Notes: generated by a model from the letters alone, not told the origin. A DNA stretch of 40,898 bases from Fodinibacter sp038210185 (GCA_038210185.1 JBBQWX010000018.1:1-40898), one strand, 5' to 3'. Numbered from the stretch's first letter, positions 7,503 through 15,856 are shown. Numbers and translations are program-made.

Positions 7503-8060
7503 GTCGAAGGAGACCGGCGCCGGCAGCTCGGCGTAGCCCCACAGCCGGAAGAGCCGCACCGAACGCTTGGCCCGCACACGGCGCACCTCTCGGGTGGCGT
7601 CGTTGTGGAAGCGCCGGGCCAGCTGGACGCGTAGCCCGGCGGCGGCGATGCGGTCCAGGGAGTCGACGACGAGGTCACCGTGACGGATGCGGAGCCCGGC
7701 GACGACCTCGCCGGGAAGGGCGGCCCGCAGCGCCTCGCTGAGGTCACTCTCGACCTGCTCCCGGCCACCGAAGTGCTGGCCCTCGAGCAGGTCGCCGGTG
7801 ACCGGCTGCTCGGTGGTCCGCTCGATCGACTCGGTGGCCGCGGCGGCGACGAGCAGCGCGCTGGCCGGGTCGAGAGCGCCGCTGTTGGCGAGCTCCAGGG
7901 CGGCCTCGGCGCGGCGCACCAGGGCGGCGTCGAGGGCCGACATGGCGCCCTCGACCTTGGCGTGCAGGCGGTCGAGGCGGGCCGCGGAGTACGACAGATA
8001 CCACGCGACGCCGATCACGAGGATGACCAGGAAGGTGGCGAGCTGCAGGACGTCCACCAT
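7473..8060 (-). CDS. Membrane-anchored protein with LemA-like N-terminal architecture
   Basis: The 195-residue protein has one N-terminal membrane helix (about residues 5-21, LQLATFLVILVIGVAWYLS). A charged helical stretch follows, ARLDRLHAKVEGAMSALDAALVRRAEAALELA. The helix plus an R-rich amphipathic segment describing a long coiled bundle resembles LemA proteins, but the LVPNL signature of true LemA is absent, so this is only an architectural likeness. The C-terminal half has RRFHNDATREVRRVRAKRSVRLFRLWGYAELP and could bind nucleic acid or membrane. The function is unknown. The start ATG overlaps the pimA stop (TGATG), so it belongs to the pgsA-patA-pimA transcript. Its last codons lie inside a 68-bp duplication. 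Confidence 0.75.
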   Translation of the reverse strand: MVDVLQLATFLVILVIGVAWYLSYSAARLDRLHAKVEGAMSALDAALVRRAEAALELANSGALDPASALLVAAAATESIERTTEQPVTGDLLEGQHFGGREQVESDLSEALRAALPGEVVAGLRIRHGDLVVDSLDRIAAAGLRVQLARRFHNDATREVRRVRAKRSVRLFRLWGYAELPAPVSFDDELPPALAS

Positions 8061-9247
8061 CAGCCACCCCCGCCCGGCACACCGCGCACCAGCCGTCCCC
8101 ACAGGCTGTGGGCTGCCGGCTCCTCCGGCTCACCGTCGGCGCCGGCGATGACGGTCTCGTAGACCGCCATGATCCGGTCGGCCACCACGCTCCAGTCGAA
8201 CACCGCGGCCCGAGCGAGCCCCGCGGCACGCAGGGCGTCGCGACGCGCGGGGTCGGACAGCAGCACCAGCAGGGCCTGCGACAACGCCGGCTGCGACCCG
8301 GTCTCGAACAGGATGCCGGAGCTGCCGCGGTCGAGCACGGCAGCGAACGCGGGCAGGTCGGACGCCACTACCGGGGCGCCGGCAGCCATCGCCTCGACCA
8401 GGACGATTCCGAAGCTCTCGCCGCCGAGGTGGGGAGCGACGTACGCGTCGGCCGAGCGCAGGAGGTCGGCCTTGTCGACGTCCGACACCCGGCCCAGCAT
8501 CTGCACCGCCGCCGTGGCCCTCGGGTCGGCCGCGCGCAGCAGGTCGGTGGCATCGCCGGGCCCGGCGACGAGCAGCCGGGCCCCGGGGTGCACGTCGAGC
8601 ACCGCGGGCATCGCCCTGAGCAGCACCTCCAGGCCCTTGCGCGGCTCGTCGACCCGGCCGAGGAAGGCCAGGACCGGCGCCTGCGGGGTGCCGGCCCACT
8701 GCGCCCGGACAGAGGCGCCGCGGAAGTCGTCGACGTAGACACCGTTGGGGATGATGAAGGCCTCACCGCCGAGGTGACGCTGCACCGTTCCCCTCGCGTC
8801 CTCGGAGACGGCGATCCGGCCGCGGATCTTCTCCAGCGACGGGCGCAGCAGCGGGTGTGCGGCGTGCAGCGCCCGCGAACGGACCATGGCCGAGTGGAAG
8901 GTCGCCACCACGGGCTCGGTCGAGGCCCACAGCGCCATCAGCGAGACCGACGGGTTGAGCGGCTCGTGGAGGTGCAGCACGTCGAAGCGCCCGGCCTCGA
9001 GCCAGCGGTTCACCCGGGCCGTGGTGGCGGGCCCGAACGTCACCCGCGCGACCGAGCCGTTGTAGCGCACGGGCACGGGGCGTCCGCACGAGGTGAGGTA
9101 GCCCGGCAGCGCGGTGTCGTCGTCGGCGGGCGCGAGCACCGAGACCTCGTGGCCCGCACGGAGGAAGTACTCGGCGAGGTCGCGAACGTGGAACTGCACC
9201 CCGCCGGGCACGTCCCACGCGTACGGGCAGACCAGTCCGATCCTCAT
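8060..9247 (-). CDS. pimA: Phosphatidylinositol alpha-mannosyltransferase (GT4)
   Basis: The 395-residue GT-B glycosyltransferase would transfer the first mannose from GDP-mannose to phosphatidylinositol at the inner face of the membrane. The N-terminus MRIGLVCPYAWDVPGGVQFHVRDLAEYF is the PimA hallmark, with the glycine-rich loop that contacts GDP and inositol. Further signs are DVLHLHEPLNPSVS with the acceptor-site His, ATFHSAMVRSRA, FLGRVDEPRKGL, and the E-x7-E motif in GGESFGIVLVEAMAAGAPVV. The ATG at 9247 overlaps the end of patA as ATGA, so translation is coupled. Context with pgsA and patA supports PimA over other GT4 enzymes. Confidence 0.93.
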   Translation of the reverse strand: MRIGLVCPYAWDVPGGVQFHVRDLAEYFLRAGHEVSVLAPADDDTALPGYLTSCGRPVPVRYNGSVARVTFGPATTARVNRWLEAGRFDVLHLHEPLNPSVSLMALWASTEPVVATFHSAMVRSRALHAAHPLLRPSLEKIRGRIAVSEDARGTVQRHLGGEAFIIPNGVYVDDFRGASVRAQWAGTPQAPVLAFLGRVDEPRKGLEVLLRAMPAVLDVHPGARLLVAGPGDATDLLRAADPRATAAVQMLGRVSDVDKADLLRSADAYVAPHLGGESFGIVLVEAMAAGAPVVASDLPAFAAVLDRGSSGILFETGSQPALSQALLVLLSDPARRDALRAAGLARAAVFDWSVVADRIMAVYETVIAGADGEPEEPAAHSLWGRLVRGVPGGGG

Positions 9248-10188
9248 CGCAGCCCCTGCGCGGGGAGTGCCGCGAGTCGGTCGAGGTCGAGGTCGTCGAC
9301 GAAGACCCGCTGGAGCATGTGCCAGTCGCTGGTTCGTGCCGTGATGGCCGCCCCGAGAACGTCGGCGCAGCTCTGGGTCATCGCGGTGACCCGCTCTCGC
9401 GTGGTGCCCGCCGCCGGCACGTCGACCGGCGGGTGGAAGGTGATCAGGATGCCCCAGCCCTTCCCCCGCCGCTCGTGGTGGATCGAGACCGGATGCAGGG
9501 GGCGCTTCTCGGCCAGGGCCAGCGCGGCCGGGCCGGGCGCCATCCGGGCGGTGTGGCCGCACAGCTCGACCTCGACACCGCGGGCGGTGAGGTCGCGGTC
9601 GGCGAGCAGCGGGATGATGCCGGGCCGGTGGGCGGCCTCACGCAGCGCCGGGAACGGGTTGACGCCCCCGGTGAGCGGAACGATCGTCATGCCGAGCGAC
9701 TCGCGGAAGGCGAGGAACTCCTCGAAGACCTCCTCGGGCTCCAGCCGTTCGGCCACCGTCGTGACCGGGCCCAGGTGGGTGGTGCCCCAGGCCCCCGCGA
9801 GGTCCCAGTTGCCGAGGTGTCCCAGGAACGCGACGACCGAGCCGCCGCCGTCGATCACCTCGCGCACCGGGCCGTCGCCCTCGACCCGAACCCGCTCGGC
9901 CAGGTCGGCGGCGGTGAGGTCCTGCAGGCGGAACGCCTCGCAGTAGTAGCGCAGGTAGCGCCGCATCCCGTCGCGCACGAGGGCCTCCAGCCCGGCGTCG
10001 TCGAGGTCGGGCCGCACCCTGGCGTAGTTGGCCCGCATCCGGGCCGCGCCGCCGCGCGCGACCGTGACGTCGGCGATGCGGTCGAACAGCGCGTAGGCGG
10101 CGCGTTCCGGCATCCGCCGCACCGCGGCCCAGCCGATGCGGTGACCGGCCAGGGTGAGCCGGTTGGCGAACGACCGCCGCCGCGTCAC
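9244..10188 (-). CDS. patA: Phosphatidylinositol mannoside acyltransferase
   Basis: This 314-residue protein is of the LpxL/HtrB lysophospholipid acyltransferase type. In this context it would acylate the mannose added by PimA, on the cytoplasmic face. The catalytic HX4D motif is His124-LGNW-Asp129 in FLGHLGNWDLAG. Other conserved parts are YARVRPDLDD, MRRYLRYYCEAFRLQ, PLLADRDLTARGVEVELCGH and SDWHMLQRVFVDD near the C-terminus. The start is GTG 10188, where VTRRRSFANRL begins, overlapping the pgsA stop as GTGA; the open frame further upstream lies inside pgsA and is not coding. All junctions in pgsA-patA-pimA are 4-base overlaps. Confidence 0.92.
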   Translation of the reverse strand: MTRRRSFANRLTLAGHRIGWAAVRRMPERAAYALFDRIADVTVARGGAARMRANYARVRPDLDDAGLEALVRDGMRRYLRYYCEAFRLQDLTAADLAERVRVEGDGPVREVIDGGGSVVAFLGHLGNWDLAGAWGTTHLGPVTTVAERLEPEEVFEEFLAFRESLGMTIVPLTGGVNPFPALREAAHRPGIIPLLADRDLTARGVEVELCGHTARMAPGPAALALAEKRPLHPVSIHHERRGKGWGILITFHPPVDVPAAGTTRERVTAMTQSCADVLGAAITARTSDWHMLQRVFVDDLDLDRLAALPAQGLR

Positions 10189-10799
10189 ACGAGGTCCAGG
10201 GCCTGGCGGCGCACCTCGAGCATCCGCTGGACCACGGTGACCAGGCTGGCGAGCGCGAGCAGGGCGAGCACGACGCCCAGGAAGACCCACGGCAGGTCGA
10301 GCAGCCCGGTGAACCCGGTGGCGACGAGCACGACGACGAGGCGGTCGGCCCGCTCGGCGATGCCGACGTTGGCGGTCATGCCCAGGCCCTCGGCCCTGGC
10401 CTTGGCGTACGACACCACGCTGCCTAGGATCAGGCAGGCCAGCGCGAGGGCCGCCATGTACGCGTTGTCGCCGTCACCGGCGAACCACAGCACCAGCCCG
10501 CCGAAGATGGCGGCGTCGCCGACCCGGTCTAGGGTGGAGTCGAGGTAGGCGCCCCACTTGCCGGACCGCCCGATCCGCCGGGCCATGATGCCGTCGAGGG
10601 TGTCGGAGAAGACGAAGGCGGTGATGACGAGGGTGCCGACGAGCAGCTCACCGCGGGGGTAGAACGCGAGCGCGCCGAAGCAGACCCCGAGGGTGCCGAT
10701 GATCGTGACGACGTCGGGGCTGATGCCGAGCCGGATGAGCACCGCTGCCACGGGGGTGAGCAGCTTGGTGAAGAAGGCGCGTGCGTATCTGTTCAGCAT
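10185..10799 (-). CDS. pgsA: Phosphatidylinositol phosphate synthase (CDP-alcohol phosphatidyltransferase)
   Basis: The 204-residue, multi-helix membrane enzyme joins CDP-diacylglycerol with inositol phosphate, the entry step to phosphatidylinositol. The family motif D66-xx-D69-G-xx-A73-R74-x8-G83-xxx-D87-xxx-D91 is complete, and the aspartates bind the metal ions. Helices follow at about 49-66, 96-115, 117-135 and 155-190. The name pgsA is used as in the mycobacterial orthologue of this cluster; the sequence alone would also allow other CDP-alcohol transferases. The ATG at 10799 has a TACGCT box nine bases upstream and no Shine-Dalgarno sequence. It is divergent from the EF-G-like gene, with 94 bases between their starts. 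Confidence 0.92.
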   Translation of the reverse strand: MLNRYARAFFTKLLTPVAAVLIRLGISPDVVTIIGTLGVCFGALAFYPRGELLVGTLVITAFVFSDTLDGIMARRIGRSGKWGAYLDSTLDRVGDAAIFGGLVLWFAGDGDNAYMAALALACLILGSVVSYAKARAEGLGMTANVGIAERADRLVVVLVATGFTGLLDLPWVFLGVVLALLALASLVTVVQRMLEVRRQALDLV

Positions 10800-10893
10800 G
10801 GTGGCCCCAGCGTAGTGGGACCACGCCGCGGCGCCGGTCACACTCCGGGTGGTGCGCTTGTGTGTCGGCGCCAACAGGTGAAATGTAGGCGGC

Positions 10894-13005
10894 ATGAACG
10901 GCACGACGACCCAGGCCCCCACCGTCACCAGCACGACGAGCATCCGCAACGTCGTCCTCGTCGGACCGAGCGGGTCGGGAAAGTCCAGGCTCTTCGACCA
11001 CGTCGTCGACGCCGTCGTGCCCGGTCGTGCTCCACGGGGCCAGACCGAGCCCACGACCGGGCTGCGGGCTGCCACGCTGTCGACCGGATCGGTGGTGGTC
11101 ACCCTCCTCGACGCCCCGGGCAACCCCGACTTCGTCGGGGATGTCCGAGCAGGGCTGAGGGCGGCGGATGCCGCCCTCTTCGTCGTCTCGGCGGCTGACG
11201 GCGCCGACGCCCAGAGCCGCGCCCTGTGGCACGAGTGCGCGGTCGTCGGGATGCCGCGAGCGGTCGTCATCACCCAGCTCGACGCTCGTGACGCAGACTT
11301 CGCCGCCACCCTGGCCGACTGCCAGGCGCACTTCGGCGCCGGCATCCAGCCGCTCGGTGTTCCGGTGGCCGGCGCGGCCGGGGCGGTCACGTCGATCGCC
11401 GACCTCCTCCTCGGCGAGGTGCACGACTACACCGGCGGCCGGCGCACCGTGCGCCCCGCAGGCCCCGAGCACGCCGACGTCTTCGACACCTACCGGCCCG
11501 CGCTGATCGAGGGGATCATCGAGGAGTCCGAGGACGGCGGGCTGATGGACCGCTACCTCGAGGGCGAGGAGCTCGACTTCGACACCCTCGAGAAGGACCT
11601 GCTCACCGCAGTGGCACACGGCACGTTCCACCCGGTGCTCCCCCTGTCGTCCGAGACCGGCGCGGGCGTCGGGGTGCTGCTGCACGTCATCGAGGCGGCC
11701 TTCCCGCACCCGGGGCTGCACCCGCTGCCGACCGTCACTGCGGTGGCCGGCGGTGCCGCGGTCGAGGTCAACCCCGACCCCGACGGGCCGTTGGTGGCCG
11801 AAGTGGTGCACACCGAGTCCGACGCCTACGTGGGGCACCTCTCGCTCGTGCGGGTCTTCTCCGGCACGTTGCGCCCCGACCGTGCGGTGCACGTGTCCGG
11901 CCACCTCGAGCTGCTCGGCGTGCCGACCGGCGAGGGCCACGCGGCGCACGACGACGACGTGCGCCCGGGCGCCATCGCGGCCCCGCTCGATGGCGACCTG
12001 ATGCCCAAGACCGAGGCGATCGCCGGTGAGGTCGTGGTGGTCACCAAGCTCGCCACGGCCCAGACCTCGGACACGATCTCCTCGCCCGACGCCCCCCTGC
12101 TCGTCACCCCCTGGGCACTGCCCGAGGCACTGCTGCCCGCGGCGGTGGCGGCCGCCACCCGCGCCGACGAGGACCGGATGCCGGTCGCGTTCCGCGAGCT
12201 CGCTGCCGAGGACCCCTCGCTGCGCATCGAGCACGACGCCGGTACCGGCCAGGTCGTGCTCTGGACCACCGGGCCGGCCCACCTCGACCTCGTCCTCAGC
12301 CGGCTGCGCTCGCGGTTCAACGTCGGTGTGGAGCAGGTGCCGGTGAAGGTCGCGATGAAGGAGACCGCGATCACCCGCGCCGCGGCGCAGGGCCGCCACG
12401 TCAAGCAGTCCGGCGGGCACGGCCAGTTCGCCGTCTGTCACCTCGTCATGGAGCCGCTGCCGCGCGGGTCGGGCATCGAGTTCGCCGAGGTCGTGGTCGG
12501 TGGCGCCGTGCCACGCCAGTTCTTCGGCAGCGTCGAGAAGGGCGTGCACCACCAGCTCGAGAGGGGCCTGCTGGCCGGCTGGCCGGTCGTCGACGTCCAG
12601 GTGACCCTGACCGACGGCAAGGCGCACTCGGTCGACTCCTCCGACATGGCGTTCCAGACCGCTGCGGGGCTGGCACTGCGCGAGATGGCCTCGCCGTCGA
12701 CGGTGTGCCTGCTCGAGCCGATCGACACCGTGACCGTCACGGTCGACGACGACTACCTCGGCGCGGTCATGACCGACGTCGGCACCCGCCGTGGTCAGAT
12801 CATCGGCTCCTTCGCCGCCGAGGGTGAGCCGGGCCGCTCGGTGCTCGAGGCGGCCGTGCCCCAGCTCGAGCTGCTCGACTACGCGATCAGCCTGCGCTCC
12901 CTGGCCCACGGCACGGGCACCTTCCACCGCGAGCACCGCGGTTACGAGCCGCTGCCGGAGCGCCTGGCCAAGGACCACATCGGGGTCAAGGGCCGGCACG
13001 GCTGA
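10894..13005 (+). CDS. Elongation factor G-like GTPase (EF-G2 type)
   Basis: The 703-residue protein has the five-domain layout of EF-G but diverges in the GTPase motifs. The P-loop is GPSGSGKS at residues 24-31, the switch II motif is DAPGNPDF instead of DTPGHVDF, and the base-specificity motif is TQLD instead of NKxD. Domain IV-V features remain: VKVAMKETAITRAAAQGRHVKQSGGHGQFAVCHLVMEP and SVDSSDMAFQTAAGLALREM. This pattern fits the second EF-G of actinobacteria (EF-G2/elfG), which is not the main translocase and whose role is uncertain. The His replaced by Asn in DAPGNPDF is the residue needed for ribosome-stimulated GTP hydrolysis in EF-G, so normal translocation is unlikely. The ATG 10894 is preceded by ATGTAGGCGGC, with no good ribosome binding site. 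Confidence 0.9.
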   Translation: MNGTTTQAPTVTSTTSIRNVVLVGPSGSGKSRLFDHVVDAVVPGRAPRGQTEPTTGLRAATLSTGSVVVTLLDAPGNPDFVGDVRAGLRAADAALFVVSAADGADAQSRALWHECAVVGMPRAVVITQLDARDADFAATLADCQAHFGAGIQPLGVPVAGAAGAVTSIADLLLGEVHDYTGGRRTVRPAGPEHADVFDTYRPALIEGIIEESEDGGLMDRYLEGEELDFDTLEKDLLTAVAHGTFHPVLPLSSETGAGVGVLLHVIEAAFPHPGLHPLPTVTAVAGGAAVEVNPDPDGPLVAEVVHTESDAYVGHLSLVRVFSGTLRPDRAVHVSGHLELLGVPTGEGHAAHDDDVRPGAIAAPLDGDLMPKTEAIAGEVVVVTKLATAQTSDTISSPDAPLLVTPWALPEALLPAAVAAATRADEDRMPVAFRELAAEDPSLRIEHDAGTGQVVLWTTGPAHLDLVLSRLRSRFNVGVEQVPVKVAMKETAITRAAAQGRHVKQSGGHGQFAVCHLVMEPLPRGSGIEFAEVVVGGAVPRQFFGSVEKGVHHQLERGLLAGWPVVDVQVTLTDGKAHSVDSSDMAFQTAAGLALREMASPSTVCLLEPIDTVTVTVDDDYLGAVMTDVGTRRGQIIGSFAAEGEPGRSVLEAAVPQLELLDYAISLRSLAHGTGTFHREHRGYEPLPERLAKDHIGVKGRHG

Positions 13006-13112
13006 GGCTCGACCCTCGTCCGGCTCAGGCCGGGCTCGGCACGAGGCGACACCCGGTCTGCGGTCCACCACGGACGCCGTCACCTCGGGACACCGGTGTG
13101 CGAACACCACCA

Positions 13113-13141
13113 TTGCGCCGGGTTGCGCCGCGACGTAGCGT
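13113..13141 (+). promoter_or_regulatory. Putative promoter of yefM-yoeB
   Basis: TTGCGC (13113-13118) and TAGCGT (13136-13141) are separated by exactly 17 bases, about 33 bases before the yefM ATG. A TACAC-containing stretch (13148-13156, cgtacacga) just downstream resembles half of the TGTACA-type operators bound by YefM-family antitoxins. The motif caccaccattg occurs on both sides of the promoter. Confidence 0.5.
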
Positions 13142-13174
13142 TTTCCGTACACGAGGTCACCACCATTGAAGACG

Positions 13175-13423
13175 ATGAGCTACACGGAATCCCGCGCTCG
13201 CTACGCCGAGGTGCTCGACGGCGTCGCCAACGACCGGGAGGAAGTCATCATCACCCGCGCCGGCCACGATCCGGTGGTCATCGTCTCCCTCGAGGACGAC
13301 GAGTCGCTGCGTGAGACGGCCTACCTGATGCGCTCGCCCGCCAACGCCCGCCGCCTGCTCAACGCCATGGAGCGCCTCGAAGCAGGCCGCGGCGAGGCGC
13401 ACGACGTGATCGACACCGCCTGA
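13175..13423 (+). CDS. yefM: Antitoxin of the YefM/Phd family
   Basis: The 82-residue protein has the YefM/Phd fold: SYTESRARYAEVLDGVANDREEVIITRAGHDPVVIVSLEDDESLRETAYLMRSPANARRLLNAMERL. The N-terminal part (about 1-55) dimerises and binds the operator, and the C-terminal helix (about 56-82) would wrap the toxin. The start is ATG 13175, giving the usual length of 80-85 residues; a TTG at 13166 would add three. The antitoxin is expected to repress its own promoter, more tightly in complex with YoeB. The toxin start follows its stop after one base. The pair sits between the EF-G-like gene and ppk2, inside an otherwise conserved backbone. Confidence 0.92.
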   Translation: MSYTESRARYAEVLDGVANDREEVIITRAGHDPVVIVSLEDDESLRETAYLMRSPANARRLLNAMERLEAGRGEAHDVIDTA

Positions 13424-13424
13424 G

Positions 13425-13682
13425 GTGCTGCTCGTCTGGGACGAGAACGCTTGGCAGGACCACCTCTGGTGGCAGGCACAGGACCGCAGGGTTCTCCAGC
13501 GGGCCAACCTGCTCCTGGCCGACATCCAGCGCGACGGCCACGAGGGCATCGGCAAGCCGGAGGCCCTCAAGCACGACGTCGCCGGCTACTGGTCGAGGCG
13601 CATCACCGACGAACACCGCCTGGTGTACAAGGTGACGGACCAGGAGGTCCGGATCGCGGCCTGCCGCTACCACTACGGGTAG
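13425..13682 (+). CDS. yoeB: Toxin YoeB (ribosome-dependent mRNA interferase)
   Basis: The 85-residue protein has the same length and numbering as the well-studied YoeB. The catalytic set Glu46, Arg65, His83 and Tyr84 is present at exactly those positions (KPEALKHD, DEHRLVYKV, CRYHYG). YoeB binds the ribosomal A site and cuts mRNA near start codons when freed from YefM. The GTG start lies one base after the yefM stop, so translation is coupled. The stop is TAG (13680-13682), followed by a short perfect hairpin. The toxin looks intact and the antitoxin complete, so the module is probably active. Confidence 0.95.
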   Translation: MLLVWDENAWQDHLWWQAQDRRVLQRANLLLADIQRDGHEGIGKPEALKHDVAGYWSRRITDEHRLVYKVTDQEVRIAACRYHYG

Positions 13683-13685
13683 CAC

Positions 13686-13700
13686 ACCCTGCTTCAGGGT
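13686..13700 (+). terminator. Hairpin after yoeB
   Basis: ACCCTG-CTT-CAGGGT is a perfect 6-bp stem with a 3-base loop, three bases after the yoeB stop. It has no U-tract, as is common in high-GC actinobacteria. The following 190 bases to the end of ppk2 show no gene. Confidence 0.5.
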
Positions 13701-13888
13701 CGTGCGCTTGCCAGGGGGCCAGGCGTTGTCCACGCACAGTACGGCGCGCCCTACATCGCAAGAGTGGCTAGGATCCCAGCGATTCCTGCGTGGTAACCGG
13801 CGTCGAGCCATGCGTCGAAGACGACGACATCCGGCAAACCCGGTCAACTCCCGCCGCGGCACCAATCCCCCAGCACGAGCACGCCCGG

Positions 13889-14710
13889 TCAGGCCTCGAA
13901 GGGCACCAGGGTCGCGGCGTAGTCGGGCACCTCGTGCTGCAGCGATCGGTCGGGCCGAACGTAGCCCTTCGACGCCGGCCGCTCGGGCAGCACCAGGGTC
14001 GGCTCCGCGACGTCCTCGTACGGGATCTGCGAGAGCAGGTGGGCGATCATGTTGATCCGAGAGCGGCGCTTGTCGTCGCTCTCGACGACGTTCCAGCGCG
14101 CCTGCGCGATGTCGGTGTGCACCATCATGTCGTCCTTGGCGCGCGAGTAGTCCTCCCACCGCTCGATCGACTGGATGTCGGTCGTCGACAGCTTCCAGCG
14201 CCGCATCGGGTCGGTCAGCCGGGACTCGAACCGGCGCTGCTGCTCGGAGTCGCTCACCGAGAACCAGTACTTGTGCAGCCGGATGCCGTCCTCGACGAGC
14301 ATCCGCTCGAAGATCGGGCACTGGCGCAGGAAGCGCTGGTGCTCCTCGGGCGTGCAGTACCCGAGCACCCGCTCGACGCCGGCCCGGTTGTACCAGCTGC
14401 GGTCGAAGATGATGATCTCGCCGGCGGAGGGCAGGTGCTCGACGTACCGCTGGAAGTACCACCGCGTGCGCTGCCGCTCGGTCGGCGCCGGGAGGGCGAT
14501 GATCCGCGCCTGCCGCGGGTTGAGGTACTGGGTGACCCGCTTGATGGTCGAGCCCTTGCCCGCGGCGTCGCGGCCCTCGAAGACCAGCACGACCCGCTGG
14601 CCCTCGCGGCGCACCCATTCCTGCATCTTGACCAGCTCGGCCTGCAGTCGGACCAGCTCGGCCTCGTAGACCGCCTTGTTCACGCGGGGTTGCTTCGACA
14701 TGGTCGTCAT
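13889..14710 (-). CDS. ppk2: Polyphosphate kinase 2 (PPK2)
   Basis: The 273-residue P-loop kinase of the PPK2 family uses polyphosphate to phosphorylate nucleotides, or the reverse. It has a Walker A loop GRDAAGKGS (residues 46-54), the lid-region motif RTRWYFQRYVEHLP, Walker B in IIIFDRSWYNRAGVERVLGYC, then RWKLSTTDIQSIERWEDYSRAKDDM and NVVESDDKRRSRINMI near the C-terminus. A single kinase domain of about 270 residues indicates a one-domain PPK2; class I (NDP-phosphorylating) is likely but was not tested. The start could be ATG 14710 or ATG 14701, and neither has a clear ribosome binding site. It lies between the HIT gene and yoeB on the backbone strand. Confidence 0.92.
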   Translation of the reverse strand: MTTMSKQPRVNKAVYEAELVRLQAELVKMQEWVRREGQRVVLVFEGRDAAGKGSTIKRVTQYLNPRQARIIALPAPTERQRTRWYFQRYVEHLPSAGEIIIFDRSWYNRAGVERVLGYCTPEEHQRFLRQCPIFERMLVEDGIRLHKYWFSVSDSEQQRRFESRLTDPMRRWKLSTTDIQSIERWEDYSRAKDDMMVHTDIAQARWNVVESDDKRRSRINMIAHLLSQIPYEDVAEPTLVLPERPASKGYVRPDRSLQHEVPDYAATLVPFEA

Positions 14711-14770
14711 CGTGTCAGAACGCCCGCCTTCGCGTCGTGTGGTCCGCCCCAGCGGAAGCGGGGCGACCTG

Positions 14771-15313
14771 TCACTCGGGCCAGTGCTCCACGAGCCGGGC
14801 GCGCACGTCCTCGAGCAGCATCGGCAGCGCCTTGGTGCGTGCGATGATCGGCAGGAAGTTGCTGTCGCCACCCCACCGTGGGACCACGTGCTGGTGCAGG
14901 TGCGCGGCAACACCTGCGCCGGCGACCGCACCCTGGTTCATGCCGAGGTTGAAGCCCATCGGGGCCGAGGCCGCTTCGAGCGCGCGGACGGCCCCCTTGG
15001 TGAGCGAGGTGAACTCGGCGGTCTCCTCATCGGTCAGGTCGACGTAGAGCGCCACGTGCCGGTAGGGACAGACCAGGACGTGACCGGGGTTGTAGGGGAA
15101 GAGGTTCATCACCACGTAGCCGTGCTCGCCACGGTGCACCACCAGCCCTTCGGCGTCGTCCCTGCCCGGGGCGGAGCAGAACGGACAGCCGTCGCCCTCC
15201 CTGGGGTCGGGGCGGTCGCCGGCGATGTAGACCATCCGGTGCGGGGTCCACAGCCGCTCGAAGCCGTCGCCGACGCCACCGGCGAAGTCCGCAGGGTCCT
15301 CGTGCTCCGGCAT
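14771..15313 (-). CDS. HIT-domain protein, diadenosine tetraphosphate phosphorylase type
   Basis: The 180-residue protein has the histidine triad H138-L-H140-Q-H142 in AAHLHQHVVPRWGGD; the middle histidine would be the nucleophile. A zinc-type CPFC pair sits at 43-46, followed by LVVHRGEHGYVVMNLFPYNPGHVLVCPYRHV. The WGGD signature and position next to thrS and pgsA match the mycobacterial Ap4A phosphorylase gene (Rv2613c type). Such enzymes remove Ap4A, a by-product of aminoacyl-tRNA synthetases, which fits the nearby thrS. The ATG follows a TAGGAT box by six bases, suggesting a leaderless transcript. It is divergent from a GNAT gene, with a 54-base gap. Confidence 0.92.
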   Translation of the reverse strand: MPEHEDPADFAGGVGDGFERLWTPHRMVYIAGDRPDPREGDGCPFCSAPGRDDAEGLVVHRGEHGYVVMNLFPYNPGHVLVCPYRHVALYVDLTDEETAEFTSLTKGAVRALEAASAPMGFNLGMNQGAVAGAGVAAHLHQHVVPRWGGDSNFLPIIARTKALPMLLEDVRARLVEHWPE

Positions 15314-15319
15314 ACCGCG

Positions 15320-15325
15320 ATCCTA
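15320..15325 (-). promoter_or_regulatory. Putative -10 box of the HIT gene (leaderless)
   Basis: TAGGAT on the minus strand lies six bases before the ATG at 15313, with no Shine-Dalgarno sequence. Confidence 0.5.
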
Positions 15326-15367
15326 GGCCGCTGGCGGCGTCCGGCGACGACGTGCGACCGTCGGCAC

Positions 15368-15844
15368 GTGACCTCCTCACGCACGCCGGCCCCGGGATCC
15401 GTCGAGATCCGCCGTGGGCTGCCCGACGACGCCGCAGCGCTGGCCGACCTCTTCTGGCGGGTGCACGTCGAGAACACCGCGACGATCCCGATGATCGTGC
15501 ACCCGCGCCAGACCGTGCAGCCGTTCCTGCGCTCGGTGCTCGAGAGCTGCGAGGTGTGGGTCGCGACCGTCGACGGCCGCCCGGTCGGCTTCGCGGCCGT
15601 CGGTGCCGGCGGCGATCTCGACCACCTCTACGTGGGACGACCGCACACCGGCACGGGGCTGGGCGCCCGGCTGCTGGGGCGGGCGCAGCGATGCCATCCC
15701 GAGGGACTGGCCCTGTGGGTGTTCGCGAGCAACACCGGCGCCGTGCGCTTCTACGAGCGGCACGGCTTCGTAGTGGTCGGTGGCACCGACGGCGACAACG
15801 AGGAGGGCGCGCCCGACCTGCGGATGCGCTGGGCGCCTGCGTGA
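15368..15844 (+). CDS. GNAT-family N-acetyltransferase
   Basis: The 158-residue protein has IRRGLPDDAAALADLFW at the N-terminus, the DLDHLYVGRPHTGTGLGARLLGRA motif A with its acetyl-CoA pyrophosphate loop, and ALWVFASNTGAVRFYERHGFVVVGGT (motif B), ending DLRMRWAPA. The start GTG 15368 is the first usable one before the domain, and a degenerate box GACCGT lies six bases upstream. The substrate is unknown. It lies in the same direction as the AraC and VOC genes and may share a transcript with them (12 bases to the AraC start). Confidence 0.88.
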   Translation: MTSSRTPAPGSVEIRRGLPDDAAALADLFWRVHVENTATIPMIVHPRQTVQPFLRSVLESCEVWVATVDGRPVGFAAVGAGGDLDHLYVGRPHTGTGLGARLLGRAQRCHPEGLALWVFASNTGAVRFYERHGFVVVGGTDGDNEEGAPDLRMRWAPA

Positions 15845-15856
15845 CAGACTCGGCGG

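Noticed and set aside
8108..9946. 612-codon plus-strand open frame opposite pimA and patA
   Set aside because: It is an antisense shadow with a composition typical of GC-rich reverse frames and no recognisable domain.
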